Of a DNA stretch of 64,000 nt, positions 30,987 to 42,215 are shown one piece after another. Within the stretch, counting starts at the first letter, position 1. Each line of letters starts with the position of its first letter. The position numbers were made by a program, and so were the translations under genes. Source of the DNA: Burkholderiales bacterium (GTDB lineage Bacteria; Pseudomonadota; Gammaproteobacteria; Burkholderiales; Burkholderiaceae_C); contig JACRNC010000015.1 in assembly GCA_016219375.1 (NCBI GenBank), positions 186,001-250,000 on the forward strand, in the 5' to 3' direction. A model generated the notes under the pieces. The model was not told where the DNA came from. It worked only from the letters and a program-made list of their open reading frames with translations, and did not search any database.

Positions 30987-31012
30987 GAAAAAAGCCGCCT
31001 CGCAAGGCGGCT
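30987..31012 (-). terminator. Rho-independent terminator after adk
   Basis: 8-bp stem AGCCGCCT / AGGCGGCT (30993-31000 and 31005-31012) with a CGCA loop, followed on the minus strand by a run of six T. It lies about 26 bases after the adk stop and ahead of dnaG. Confidence 0.9.
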
Positions 31013-31037
31013 GGGCTTGGCGGCGCGGGGAGAGGGA

Positions 31038-31862
<825 letters not shown>

Positions 31863-32618
31863 TCAGTCCTCGCGCCAGACGGCGCGCACGCGGGCCAGGT
31901 CTTCGGGCGTGTCCACGCCGGGGCCGGGACCGGCAGCGCAGCAGTGCACGGCGATGCGCTCGCCATGCCAGAGCACGCGCAGCTGCTCCAGGCTTTCGAT
32001 GGTCTCCAGCGGTGAGGGCGGCAGCAGCGGGAAGCGGCGCAGGAAGCCGGCCCGGTAGCCGTACAGGCCCATGTGGCGCAGCGTGCCGCTGGCCAGCGCC
32101 GGGGCGCCGGCCGCGCGGGCGTCGCGCCACCATGGGATGGGCGCGCGCGAGAAGTACAGCGCCCGGCCGGCGGCGTCGGTCACCACCTTGACCACGTTCG
32201 GGTTGTCCAGGTCGGCGGCGTCGTGCAGCACGTGGGCGGCGGTGCTCATCACGCAGTCGGCGCGCTCATCCAGCAGCGTGGCGCAGGCATCGATCAGCGC
32301 CGGGTCGATCAGCGGCTCGTCGCCCTGCACGTTGACCACGCGGTCGTCGCCGTCCAGGCCCAGGTGCCCGCAGGCCTCGGCCAGCCGGTCGCTGCCGGTG
32401 GCGTGGTCGGCGCGGGTCATGACCCAGGCCACGCCGTGGTCGGCACAGGCCCGCGCGATGCGCTCGTGGTCGGTGGCCACCACCACGCGGGTGGCAGCGC
32501 TGCGCGCGGCGCGCTGGGCCACGCGCACGATCATCGGCTGGCCGTGGATGTCGGCCAACGGCTTGTCGGGCAGCCGGGTGGAGGCCAGCCGGGCGGGGAT
32601 GAGGACGGTGAAGCTCAT
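31863..32618 (-). CDS. kdsB: 3-deoxy-manno-octulosonate cytidylyltransferase
   Basis: 251 residues; activates Kdo as CMP-Kdo for lipopolysaccharide inner core. Nucleotidyltransferase motifs [18 protein letters not shown] at the N-terminus, [18 protein letters not shown] and later [18 protein letters not shown] are diagnostic. ATG 32618 gives [11 protein letters not shown]. It is in the same direction as lpxK and the Trm112-like gene, so lipid A and core synthesis genes are grouped. Confidence 0.96.
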   Translation of the reverse strand: MSFTVLIPARLASTRLPDKPLADIHGQPMIVRVAQRAARSAATRVVVATDHERIARACADHGVAWVMTRADHATGSDRLAEACGHLGLDGDDRVVNVQGDEPLIDPALIDACATLLDERADCVMSTAAHVLHDAADLDNPNVVKVVTDAAGRALYFSRAPIPWWRDARAAGAPALASGTLRHMGLYGYRAGFLRRFPLLPPSPLETIESLEQLRVLWHGERIAVHCCAAGPGPGVDTPEDLARVRAVWRED

Positions 32619-32722
32619 GGGCTGCGCACCCGGCGTGCGCGACGGCGGGCTCAAGGATCGGCGGTGATCGGGCCGCAGCTGCGGCGACGGGGCTCTGGGG
32701 CGGATCTCCGCCCTGGCCGCGA

Positions 32723-32932
32723 TCAGGAGTGGGCGTCTGCCGCCAGCGAAGGCGGCGCCGGCGGCGTCTCGGCCCAGGGCTGGGCTTCGTTCTCGAGCAT
32801 GACGGGGATGCCGTCGCGCACCGGGAAGGCCAGGCGGTCGGCCGGGCAGATCAGTTGCCGGGCCTCGCGGTCGTGCTGCACCGGGCCTTTGCAGATGGGG
32901 CAGACCAGCAGTTCGAGCAGGCGGACGTCCAT
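32723..32932 (-). CDS. Trm112 family protein (YcaR-like)
   Basis: 69 residues. [14 protein letters not shown] and [20 protein letters not shown] are the signature of the small Trm112/UPF0434 family; E. coli YcaR lies between lpxK and kdsB exactly as here. Three Cys are visible (two in CPIC, one in CPAD), so a zinc site is possible. Biochemical role in this setting is unclear; Trm112 proteins elsewhere activate methyltransferases. Located 31 bp after lpxK, 104 bp before kdsB. Confidence 0.92.
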   Translation of the reverse strand: MDVRLLELLVCPICKGPVQHDREARQLICPADRLAFPVRDGIPVMLENEAQPWAETPPAPPSLAADAHS

Positions 32933-32963
32933 GGCGGGTTGGGGGGTGGGTTCAGGTGCCCGG

Positions 32964-34037
32964 CTAGCGGGCTTGGCGCAGCCGCTCGCGCAGGGGCTGC
33001 GGCAGGGCGGCGTGCAGGTCGCACCAGAAGGCGGGATCGGGCTCGAAGTCTAGCGTGGCGACCCATACGCGCGTGGCCGGGCGGCGGGCCGCGACGTCGG
33101 CGGGATCGAGCTTGACGGCGTCCTTTTCGGTGACGATCAGCTCGGTGGCCTCGGCCGGCCAGGGCAGGGTAGCCAGGTCGGCATGGTCGGGCAGCGGCAG
33201 GCCGCGCACGGCGATGCCGGCGCGCTCGAGCTGGTCGAAGAAGCGCTGGGGCACGGCGATGCCGGCCAGCGCCCAGGGCCGCTGCGCGCCGGCGGGCCGC
33301 CATTGGTCCACGGCGATGCCCGGCCGGCCGGCCCACCAGTCGGCCAAGGGCACGAGCTGGCCCAGCCGGCGCCGGCCCAGCGTGCCGGGCAGCCGGGTGG
33401 TCGGATGCGCGGCGTTGTAGAGCACGAGCAGCCGGGGCGCCCAGCCGCGCCAACCCACCGGCTCGCGCAGCGGCCCGGCGGGCAGCGGCCAGCCGTTGCC
33501 GGCGCCACGATCATCGAAGACCAGGATGTCCACGTCGCGCGCCAGGCGCAGGTGCTGCAGGCCGTCGTCGCAGACGATGAGGTCGAGTTGCGGCTCCTGG
33601 CGCAGTAGCTCGCGGCCCGCCTGCACGCGGTCCCGAGCGACGAGCACCGGCGCGCCGGTGCGGCGCGCGATCAGCAGCGGCTCGTCGCCCACGTCCTGCG
33701 CACGGCTGTCGGACCCCACCCGCAGCGGTGAGGCGCCTTTGCGGCCATGCCCGCGCGAGACCACGCCCACGCGCAGCCCGCGCGACTGCAGGTGGCGCAC
33801 GATGGCAATGGTGGTCGGCGTCTTGCCTGCGCCGCCGGCCACGCGGTTGCCGACCACGCACACCGGCACCGGCAGCCGCTGGCTGCGCAGCAGGCCCAGG
33901 CGGTAGAGCAGCCGGCGCAGGGCGGTGAGCGGCAGATAGACGCCGGCCAGCGGCAGCAGGGCCCAGGCGAGCAGGCCGCGCCTGAGCCAGGCGGCGGTCA
34001 GGCGCTGCTCGAAGGCGCCGTCAGGGGGCGGCGCCAC
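32964..34037 (-). CDS. lpxK: Tetraacyldisaccharide 4'-kinase
   Basis: 357 residues; phosphorylates the lipid A disaccharide at the 4' position on the inner-membrane face. The hydrophobic N-terminus (GLLAWALLPLAGVYLPLTAL) is the membrane anchor; the P-loop-like VVGNRVAGGAGKTPTTIAIV follows at about residues 60-79, then SRGHGRK, DVGDEPLLIARRTGAPV and CDDGLQHLRLARDVDI (catalytic DD). Start is GTG at 34037, overlapping the exbD stop by 17 bases, which suggests translational coupling; no ATG is available near the family start. Confidence 0.94.
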   Translation of the reverse strand: MAPPPDGAFEQRLTAAWLRRGLLAWALLPLAGVYLPLTALRRLLYRLGLLRSQRLPVPVCVVGNRVAGGAGKTPTTIAIVRHLQSRGLRVGVVSRGHGRKGASPLRVGSDSRAQDVGDEPLLIARRTGAPVLVARDRVQAGRELLRQEPQLDLIVCDDGLQHLRLARDVDILVFDDRGAGNGWPLPAGPLREPVGWRGWAPRLLVLYNAAHPTTRLPGTLGRRRLGQLVPLADWWAGRPGIAVDQWRPAGAQRPWALAGIAVPQRFFDQLERAGIAVRGLPLPDHADLATLPWPAEATELIVTEKDAVKLDPADVAARRPATRVWVATLDFEPDPAFWCDLHAALPQPLRERLRQAR

Positions 34038-34455
34038 CTGCTGACGCCTGGGTGGCGAAGGTCAGTTGGTTGAGCCCCGCCCGGCGAGCGGCGTCCATCA
34101 CGTTGATCACGCTCTGGTGCGCTGCCGCCGCGTCGGCCGAGATGATGAGCGTGGTCTTGGTATTGCCGGCTGCGGCCTGCACCAGGGCGGCGGCCAGCAG
34201 CTCCACCGCGCGGCCTTCCACCGGCGTGCCATTGACGGCATAGCGCCCGTCGGCCGCCACCATCACCACGATCTCCTTGGCCCGCTGCTCCAGCGGCTGG
34301 GCATTGGCGCTGGGCAAGGTCACCTGCAGCTCGCGAAAGCGCGAGAAGGTGGTGGCCAGCATCAGGAAGATGATGATCACCAGCAGCACGTCGATGAAGG
34401 GCACGAGGTTGATCTCAGGCTCCTCCTTGGGGCGGGTGCGGAAGTTCAGCGCCAT
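34021..34455 (-). CDS. exbD: ExbD/TolR-type biopolymer transport protein
   Basis: 144 residues. Short cytoplasmic tail, one membrane helix (about 16-37, INLVPFIDVLLVIIIFLML) with the essential Asp in PFIDVLLV, and a periplasmic domain. It works with ExbB to use the proton-motive force; the partner could be TonB or a lipid A-linked process, as exbBD-lpxK linkage is common in proteobacteria. No tonB or tolA is adjacent. Twelve bases follow exbB; the 3' end overlaps lpxK. Confidence 0.93.
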   Translation of the reverse strand: MALNFRTRPKEEPEINLVPFIDVLLVIIIFLMLATTFSRFRELQVTLPSANAQPLEQRAKEIVVMVAADGRYAVNGTPVEGRAVELLAAALVQAAAGNTKTTLIISADAAAAHQSVINVMDAARRAGLNQLTFATQASAGGAAP

Positions 34456-34467
34456 GACGCCCCCGGA

Positions 34468-35106
34468 TCAGCCGGCCTTGCCGGTGGCAAAGCGCATCAG
34501 GTGCGGCACCAGCCGCTCGGTGGCCATCTCCAGCTCCAGCGTGTAGGCGTCCACGCGGCCGCGGAAGTAGCGGTAGGCCATCAGCGACGGGATGGCCACG
34601 ATCAGGCCGAAGGCGGTGTTGTAGAGCGCAATCGAGATGCCGTGGGCCAGCTGCTGGGTGTTGCCGCCTGAGCCCATCTGCGCCTCGCCGGCGGCGAAGA
34701 TTTCGATCATGCCGATCACGGTGCCCAGCAGGCCTAGCAGCGGGGCGGCCGTGGCTATGGTGCCCAGGGTGTTGAGGTAGCGCTCCAGGCGGTGCACGGC
34801 GTGGCGGCCGGAGAGCTCGAAGGCGTTGCGCAGTTGCGCCTCGCTCAGGCGCGGCTCGGCGACCACCGCGCGCAGGCCGCTGGCCAGCACCTCGCCCAGC
34901 GTGGAGTTCTCAGCCAGCTTGTTGACCGTGTCGGCCGCGGGCAGGCTGGCACGGGTGACCGAGACCACCTCGTCCAGCAGCCGGGGCGGGGCGACGCGCG
35001 ACTCGCGCAGCGAGACGGCGCGCTCGATGATCAGCGCCAGCGCGACGATGGAGCACAGCAGGAGCGGCCAGATCGGCCAGCCGGCCGCTTGGATGAAGGT
35101 GATCAA
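34468..35106 (-). CDS. exbB: MotA/TolQ/ExbB proton channel protein
   Basis: 212 residues from the chosen start. Three membrane segments: GWPIWPLLLCSIVALALIIE near the N-terminus, then TLGTIATAAPLLGLLGTVIGM and ISIALYNTAFGLIVAIPSLM, the MotA/ExbB domain signature. No ATG fits. TTG at 35104-35106 has an AGGGGG Shine-Dalgarno five bases upstream and gives the family N-terminus LITFIQAAGW; the next upstream ATG would add 42 non-family residues. First gene of exbB-exbD-lpxK and divergent from xseA. Confidence 0.9.
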   Translation of the reverse strand: MITFIQAAGWPIWPLLLCSIVALALIIERAVSLRESRVAPPRLLDEVVSVTRASLPAADTVNKLAENSTLGEVLASGLRAVVAEPRLSEAQLRNAFELSGRHAVHRLERYLNTLGTIATAAPLLGLLGTVIGMIEIFAAGEAQMGSGGNTQQLAHGISIALYNTAFGLIVAIPSLMAYRYFRGRVDAYTLELEMATERLVPHLMRFATGKAG

Positions 35107-35589
35107 CGAAACCCCCTGGGGAACGGATGCGGACGATCGGGCCGTCCGCCGCGGGAAGCGGCCGGCTGGCGGGCCGGCCGAGGCGGCGGGATTATGCGGC
35201 GGCGGCGCATGGCGGCCCTTGCGCGGCGTCACCGGGAAAGCCCGGCATGATCCCGCCTCCGGGCCGGGCGCCGGCTGCGGCGCGGGCGGTCGCGCGCCGG
35301 CTGCCAGCCGTCCACCGTTCCTGTGGACAACTTTGTGGGCAAGGTTGGGATGGCGGCCTGCAAGGCGCGAAAAATCAGGGCTTCCAACGCTTTGCCCAAA
35401 ATTTCAGCAAGTATTTCTCCTTATGAATCAAGGACTTGACATGCATCCACGGCATCCGGGCCGCGATTCGGCCCGCGGATGCGTGCTGGTGCCATCGTTG
35501 TGGACTTCCCTTGCGGTGCCGGCCGGTCGCAGGACGGTTTTCCCAGGCGCGACGGCCACTTGCGTGCCGACTTGCGAGCGGTTTTTCAG
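35107..35589. other. Divergent exbB / xseA intergenic region
   Basis: 483 bp without a gene I can support. The left part is GC-rich with short palindromic GGCGCCGGC-type sequence. About 35366-35450 is the most AT-rich stretch nearby (runs such as AAAATTTCAGC and TATTTCTCCTTATG, and a TTGACA at 35435-35440), so it probably holds the divergent promoters, but I could not pair convincing -35 and -10 hexamers on either strand. Confidence 0.5.
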
Positions 35590-36876
35590 ATGAGCCGGCC
35601 CGCTTCATTGCACCGCGTCTGGTCGGTTGCCGGCCTGGTACAGGCGGTGTCCGACGCGCTGGGCGCGCGCTTTTCGACCTGCGTGGTGCGCGGCGAGATC
35701 AGCGGGCTCACCCGTGCGGCCAGCGGCCACGCCTACTTCACGCTCAAGGATGAGCGCGGCCAGGCCAGCCTGCGCTGCGCGATGTTCCGCCGGGCGCTGG
35801 CGCAGACCGCCGTGCCGCTGCGCGAAGGCCAGGTGGTGCAGGCGCTGGGCAACTTGTCGGTCTACGAGCCGCGCGGCGAGCTGCAGTTCATCGTCGAGGC
35901 GCTGGAGCAGGCGGGCGCCGGCGCGCTCTACGAGCAGTTCCTGCGGCTGAAGGCGCGGCTGGAGGCCGAGGGCCTGTTCGATGCGGCCCGCAAGCGGCCG
36001 ATCACGCCTTTTCCGCGGCGGCTGGCTGTGGTCACCTCGCTGGCCGCCGCCGCGCTGCATGACGTGCTGACGGCGCTGGAGCGGCGGGCGCCGCATGTGG
36101 AGGTGCAGGTGGTGCCCACGCCGGTGCAGGGCCCCGAGGCGCCGCCGCAGATTGCCGATGCCCTGAACCGCGCCGGGCGCATGGATGTGGACACCGTGCT
36201 GCTGTGCCGCGGCGGCGGCTCGCTGGAGGACCTGTGGGCCTTCAACGACGAGCGCGTGGTGCGCGCGGTCGTCGCCTGCCCGCTGCCGGTGGTGGTGGGC
36301 GTGGGCCACGAGACCGACATCACGCTGGCTGACTTTGCAGCCGACCTGCGCGCGCCCACGCCCACGGCTGCGGCCGAGCTGGCCGCGATGGCGCAGGCCG
36401 ACGTGCTGGCCGGCCTGGACGGCTTGCACGACCGGCTGCGCCAGCGCACCTGGCAGCGCCTGGATGCCGCCGCACAGCGCCTGGACCGGCTGGGCATGCG
36501 GCTGACACGCCCGGCGCGCGCGCTGGCCCCGCATCGCCAGCAGCTCGACCGGCTGCAGCATCGCCTGGCGGCCGCCGCCCGGCTGCGCCTGCTGCGCGCC
36601 GAGCACCGGCTGTCGCACTGCCGCCAGTTGCTGGCCGCCTGCCCGCCGCGCCAGGCGGCCGCGCTGCACCGGCGGCTGGAAGGGCTGGCCGGTCGCCTGC
36701 AGGCGCTGGACCCGCAGCGTGTGCTGGAGCGCGGCTATGCGCTGCTGACCGATGGGCGCTCGGGCCGGCCGGTGGCGTCGGCCGCCGCGCTGCATGCTGG
36801 CCAGACGCTGCAGGCCCGGCTGGCCGATGGCGCGGCAGATGTGACGGTCGACCAGGTCCGGCCGCGCCCGCTCTAG
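35590..36876 (+). CDS. xseA: Exodeoxyribonuclease VII large subunit
   Basis: 428 residues; catalytic subunit of exonuclease VII, which degrades single-stranded DNA from both ends. N-terminal OB domain (about 1-110: VVRGEISGLTRAASGHAYF, YEPRGELQFIVEALE), the catalytic region with GRMDVDTVLLCRGGGSLEDL, AFNDE and GHETDITLADFAADLRAPTP, then a long helical coiled-coil segment (about 265-385) and a C-terminal ERGYALLTDGRSG. Start ATG 35590 fits the family. The small subunit xseB is not in this window. Confidence 0.95.
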   Translation: MSRPASLHRVWSVAGLVQAVSDALGARFSTCVVRGEISGLTRAASGHAYFTLKDERGQASLRCAMFRRALAQTAVPLREGQVVQALGNLSVYEPRGELQFIVEALEQAGAGALYEQFLRLKARLEAEGLFDAARKRPITPFPRRLAVVTSLAAAALHDVLTALERRAPHVEVQVVPTPVQGPEAPPQIADALNRAGRMDVDTVLLCRGGGSLEDLWAFNDERVVRAVVACPLPVVVGVGHETDITLADFAADLRAPTPTAAAELAAMAQADVLAGLDGLHDRLRQRTWQRLDAAAQRLDRLGMRLTRPARALAPHRQQLDRLQHRLAAAARLRLLRAEHRLSHCRQLLAACPPRQAAALHRRLEGLAGRLQALDPQRVLERGYALLTDGRSGRPVASAAALHAGQTLQARLADGAADVTVDQVRPRPL

Positions 36877-37059
36877 ACAGACCGCACCGCCGCCAAGCGA
36901 TTTGCGTCCATGCCCATGCGGCCTGCCGCCCACAGGGATCAGGCCGGCTTGCTACCATCCTGCGGCTTTGCGCGCCCGTGCTGCCCGTCACGAATCGCCG
37001 TGCGCCTCGCCGCCCGGGCCGCCCCCTTCATCCCCAGACAACGAGCAAGGATTTGACCC

Positions 37060-37641
37060 ATGGAACACACCCTGCCTCCGCTGCCCTACGCCCAGGATGC
37101 CCTGGCCCCGCACCTGTCCAAGGAAACGCTGGAGTACCACTACGGCAAGCACCATCAGGCCTACGTCACCAACCTGAACAACCTGATCAAGGGCACCGAG
37201 TTCGAGAACGCCGACCTGGAGTCCATCGTCAAGAAGTCGCAAGGCGGCATCTACAACAACGCCGCGCAGATCTGGAACCACACCTTCTTCTGGAACTGCA
37301 TGAAGCCGCAAGGCGGTGGCGAGCCCAAGGGCGCGCTGGCCGAGGCCATCAACAAGAAGTTCGGCAGCTACGCCGCCTTCAAGGAGGCCTTCACCAAGTC
37401 GGCCGTGGGCAACTTCGGCTCGGGCTGGACCTGGCTGGTCAAGAAGGGCGACGGCTCGGTGGACATCGTCAACATGGGCGCGGCCGGCACGCCGCTGACC
37501 ACCGGCGACACGCCGCTGCTGACCATCGACGTGTGGGAGCACGCGTACTACATCGACTACCGCAACCTGCGCCCCAAGTTCGTCGAGACCTTCCTGACGA
37601 GCCTGGTGAACTGGGAATTTGCAGAGCGCAATTTCGCCTGA
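37060..37641 (+). CDS. sodB: Superoxide dismutase [Fe]
   Basis: 193 residues, cytoplasmic. Metal ligands H27 (YHYGKHH), H74 (IWNHTFFW) and the pair in [12 protein letters not shown]70 in [11 protein letters not shown] is the position typical of the iron enzyme (E. coli SodB Q69), so Fe is favoured over Mn. Follows xseA by 183 bp, in the xseA-sodB order seen in Burkholderiales, with its own terminator. ATG 37060. Confidence 0.96.
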   Translation: MEHTLPPLPYAQDALAPHLSKETLEYHYGKHHQAYVTNLNNLIKGTEFENADLESIVKKSQGGIYNNAAQIWNHTFFWNCMKPQGGGEPKGALAEAINKKFGSYAAFKEAFTKSAVGNFGSGWTWLVKKGDGSVDIVNMGAAGTPLTTGDTPLLTIDVWEHAYYIDYRNLRPKFVETFLTSLVNWEFAERNFA

Positions 37642-37661
37642 GCGCGTTTTGCCCCCGTGTG

Positions 37662-37692
37662 AAAAGCCGGCCTTGCGCCGGCTTTTTGTTTT
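37662..37692 (+). terminator. Rho-independent terminator after sodB
   Basis: 10-bp stem AAAAGCCGGC / GCCGGCTTTT (37662-37671 and 37677-37686) with a CTTGC loop, then TGTTTT. It lies 20 bases after the sodB stop. Confidence 0.92.
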
Positions 37693-37771
37693 GCGCGCAG
37701 CCGCAGGCGGTGGCCCTGCGAGCAACCGGGAATAAGGCCCAATAACCCAGCGAGCTTCCATTGTTCCCGTA

Positions 37772-37787
37772 CCCCTTGTTCAAGGGG
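37772..37787. other. Perfect 16-bp palindrome upstream of sucA
   Basis: CCCCTTGTTCAAGGGG, two 7-base arms around TT, in the 307-bp sodB-sucA spacer about 160 bases ahead of sucA. It may be a transcription-factor operator for the sucAB-lpdA operon; no regulator is identified and the promoter itself is not clear. The rest of the spacer after the sodB terminator shows no gene. Confidence 0.4.
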
Positions 37788-37948
37788 CGCGGTGGTACAG
37801 TGCCCGCGGATCCGTTAGTTCAGTCCCTTCCCGTCGCCTTCTGTTTGCGCAGTCAGGCGGGTCGCAATCCGCCAACCGGTCAAGCCGTGTCGCGGAAGGT
37901 TGTCCAACCAGCCAACAGCTCCGGAAACCGGAGCGTGAGGTGAGCGAA

Positions 37949-40807
37949 ATGATGCAGCAATACAGGTCGAACTCGTACCTGTTCGGCGGCAATGCGCCGT
38001 ATGTCGAGGAGCTCTACGAGGCTTATCTCGACAACCCGGGCTCCGTGCCCGACAACTGGCGGTCGTACTTCGACGCCTTGCAGAACGTCCCGGCGGTCGA
38101 TGGATCGCAGTCGCGAGACGTTCCCCACGCCCCCGTCGTCGAGTCCTTCGCGCAGCGCGCCAAGTCGAACGCGTTCGCGCTCAAGACCAGCAGCACCGAC
38201 CTGGCGGTGGCCCGCAAGCAGGTCCACGTGCAGTCGCTGATCGCGGCCTATCGCTTCCTGGGCTCGCGCTGGGCCGACCTGGACCCGCTCAAGCGCCAGG
38301 AGCGCCCCAAGATCCCCGAGCTGGAGCCGGCGTTCTACGACCTGAGCGAGTCCGACATGGACATCACGTTCAGCGCCACGAACACCTACTTCACCACCGC
38401 CGAGCACATGACCCTGCGGGAGATCCTGCAGGCGCTGCGTGAGACGTATTGCGGCTCCATCGGCCCGGAGTTCATGCACATCACCGACCCCGGTGAGAAG
38501 CGCTGGTGGCAGCAGCGGCTGGAGAGCATCCGCTCCAAGCCCACCTTCAGCGCCGAGAAGAAGAAGCACATCCTGGAGCGCCTGACCGCGGCCGAGGGCC
38601 TGGAGCGCTACCTGCATACCAAGTACGTCGGCCAGAAGCGCTTCTCGCTGGAAGGCGGCGAGAGCTTCATCGCCTCGATGGACGAGCTGATCCAGCGCGC
38701 CGGTGAGAAGGGCGTGCAGGAGATCGTGATCGGCATGGCCCACCGCGGCCGTCTGAACGTGCTGGTCAACACCCTGGGCAAGATGCCCAAGGACCTGTTC
38801 GCCGAGTTCGACCACACCGCGCCGGAGTACCTGCCCTCGGGCGACGTGAAGTACCACCAGGGCTTCTCCAGCGACGTGTCCACCGCAGGCGGCCCGGTGC
38901 ACCTGAGCCTGGCCTTCAACCCCTCGCACCTGGAGATCGTCAACCCGGTGGTCGAGGGCTCGGTCAAGGCCCGGCTGGACCGCCGCGGCGACAAGGAAGG
39001 CGACCAGGTGCTGCCCGTGCTGGTGCACGGCGATGCGGCATTCGCCGGCCAGGGCGTGGTGATGGAGACGCTGGCCCTGGCGCAGACGCGCGGCTACTAC
39101 ACCGGTGGCACGGTGCACATCGTCATCAACAATCAGATCGGCTTCACCACGTCCGACCCGCGCGACAGCCGCTCCACGCTGTACTGCTCGGATGTGGTCA
39201 AGATGATCGAGGCGCCGGTGCTGCACGTGAACGGCGACGACCCCGAGGCGGTCGTGCTGTGCACGCAGTTGGCCATGGACTACCGCCAGGAGTTCAACAA
39301 GGACGTGGTGGTGGACATCGTCTGCTTCCGCAAGCTGGGGCACAACGAGCAGGACACCCCCTCGCTCACCCAGCCGCTGATGTACAAGAAGATCGCGGCC
39401 CATCCCGGCACGCGCAAGCTGTACGCCGACAAGCTGGTGACGCAGGGCTCGCTGCCTGCCGAGGCGCCGGACCAACTGATCAAGGAATACCGCGCGGCGA
39501 TGGACGCGGGCAAGCACACGGTCGATCCGGTGCTGACCACGCACAAGAGCAAGTACGCCATCGACTGGACGGCGTACATGGGCAAGAAGTGGACGGACGC
39601 CGCCGACACGGCCGTGCCGCTGGCCGAGTTCAAGCGCCTGGCCGAGCGCATCACCACCGTGCCGGCCAACTTCAAGGCGCATCCGCTGGTGGAGAAGGTG
39701 CTGGCCGACCGCGCGGCCATGGGCCGCGGCGAGATCCCCGTGGACTGGGGCATGGGCGAGCACATGGCGTTCGCGTCGCTGGTGGCCAGCGGCTACCCGA
39801 TCCGCCTGTCCGGCGAGGACTGCGGGCGCGGGACCTTCACGCACCGCCACGCCGTGCTGCACGACCAGAACCGCGAGAAGTGGGACATCGGCACCTACAT
39901 CCCGCTGCAGAACGTGGCCGACAACCAGGCCCCGTTCGTCGTCATCGACTCCATCCTGTCGGAAGAAGCCGTGCTGGGCTTCGAGTACGGCTATGCCAGC
40001 GCCGACCCCAACACCCTGGTGATCTGGGAAGCGCAGTTCGGCGACTTCGCCAACGGCGCTCAGGTGGTGATCGACCAGTTCATCGCCTCGGGCGAGGTGA
40101 AGTGGGGCCGGGTCAACGGCCTGGTGATGATGCTGCCGCACGGCTATGAAGGGCAGGGCCCGGAGCACTCCTCCGCGCGCCTGGAGCGCTTCATGCAGCT
40201 TGCCGCGGACAACAACATGCAGATCTGCCAGCCGACCAACGCGGCGCAGATCTTCCACCTGCTGCGTCGGCAGATGGTGCGCATGTTCCGCAAGCCGCTG
40301 GTCATCCTCACGCCCAAGTCCCTGCTGCGCAACAAGGACGCCACCTCGCCGATGTCCGACTTCACCAGCGGCGAGTTCCGCACGGTGATCGGCGAGACCA
40401 AGGCCGATCTGGATGCGGCCAAGGTCAAGCGCGTGATCATGTGCTCGGGCAAGGTCTATTACGACCTGGTCAAGAAGCGCGAGGACAAGAAGGCGACCGA
40501 CGTGGCGATCATCCGCGTCGAGCAGCTCTATCCCTTCCCGCACAAGGCCTTCGGCGCCGAGCTCAAGAAGTATCCCAACGCCACCGAGCTGGTGTGGTGC
40601 CAGGACGAGCCGCAGAACCAGGGCGCCTGGTTCTTCGTGCAGCACTACATCCACGAGAACATGCTCGACGGCCAGAAGCTGGGCTATGCCGGCCGTGCCG
40701 CGTCGGCATCGCCGGCCGTGGGCTACGCGCACCTGCACCAGGAGCAGCAGAAGGCGCTGCTGGATCAGGCTTTCGGCAAGCTCAAGGGCTTCGTCCTCTC
40801 CAAATAA
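37949..40807 (+). CDS. sucA: 2-oxoglutarate dehydrogenase E1 component
   Basis: 952 residues; ThDP enzyme that decarboxylates 2-oxoglutarate and succinylates E2. N-terminal E2-binding motif SNSYLFGGNAPYVEELYEAYL; core with GMAHRGRLNVLVNTLGK, LSLAFNPSHLEIVNPVVEGS, ThDP/Mg signature HGDAAFAGQGVVMETL and NNQIGFTTS; transketolase-type C-terminal half with LPHGYEGQGPEHSSARLERF. The ATG at 37949 has GAGG eight bases upstream; an in-frame GTG at 37940 and a second ATG at 37952 are alternatives. First gene of sucA-sucB-lpdA. Confidence 0.96.
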   Translation: MMQQYRSNSYLFGGNAPYVEELYEAYLDNPGSVPDNWRSYFDALQNVPAVDGSQSRDVPHAPVVESFAQRAKSNAFALKTSSTDLAVARKQVHVQSLIAAYRFLGSRWADLDPLKRQERPKIPELEPAFYDLSESDMDITFSATNTYFTTAEHMTLREILQALRETYCGSIGPEFMHITDPGEKRWWQQRLESIRSKPTFSAEKKKHILERLTAAEGLERYLHTKYVGQKRFSLEGGESFIASMDELIQRAGEKGVQEIVIGMAHRGRLNVLVNTLGKMPKDLFAEFDHTAPEYLPSGDVKYHQGFSSDVSTAGGPVHLSLAFNPSHLEIVNPVVEGSVKARLDRRGDKEGDQVLPVLVHGDAAFAGQGVVMETLALAQTRGYYTGGTVHIVINNQIGFTTSDPRDSRSTLYCSDVVKMIEAPVLHVNGDDPEAVVLCTQLAMDYRQEFNKDVVVDIVCFRKLGHNEQDTPSLTQPLMYKKIAAHPGTRKLYADKLVTQGSLPAEAPDQLIKEYRAAMDAGKHTVDPVLTTHKSKYAIDWTAYMGKKWTDAADTAVPLAEFKRLAERITTVPANFKAHPLVEKVLADRAAMGRGEIPVDWGMGEHMAFASLVASGYPIRLSGEDCGRGTFTHRHAVLHDQNREKWDIGTYIPLQNVADNQAPFVVIDSILSEEAVLGFEYGYASADPNTLVIWEAQFGDFANGAQVVIDQFIASGEVKWGRVNGLVMMLPHGYEGQGPEHSSARLERFMQLAADNNMQICQPTNAAQIFHLLRRQMVRMFRKPLVILTPKSLLRNKDATSPMSDFTSGEFRTVIGETKADLDAAKVKRVIMCSGKVYYDLVKKREDKKATDVAIIRVEQLYPFPHKAFGAELKKYPNATELVWCQDEPQNQGAWFFVQHYIHENMLDGQKLGYAGRAASASPAVGYAHLHQEQQKALLDQAFGKLKGFVLSK

Positions 40808-40917
40808 GAGTCATGACGGGCGCCCGGGCGCCGTCATGGCCCGCGGCTTGCAGCAGGCAGTTGGCCCATGCAAGCCCGGCAGGACGGCAGGGCGTCTCAC
40901 GCTGAGAAAGACATCAA

Positions 40918-42195
<1,278 letters not shown>

Positions 42196-42215
42196 TGAGC
42201 GGGGCACAGACAACC

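Noticed and set aside
35107-35232. A 42-residue N-terminal extension of ExbB from an upstream ATG
   Set aside because: The extension is Pro/Arg/Ala-rich and unlike the family; TTG at 35106 has a good Shine-Dalgarno and gives the normal length.
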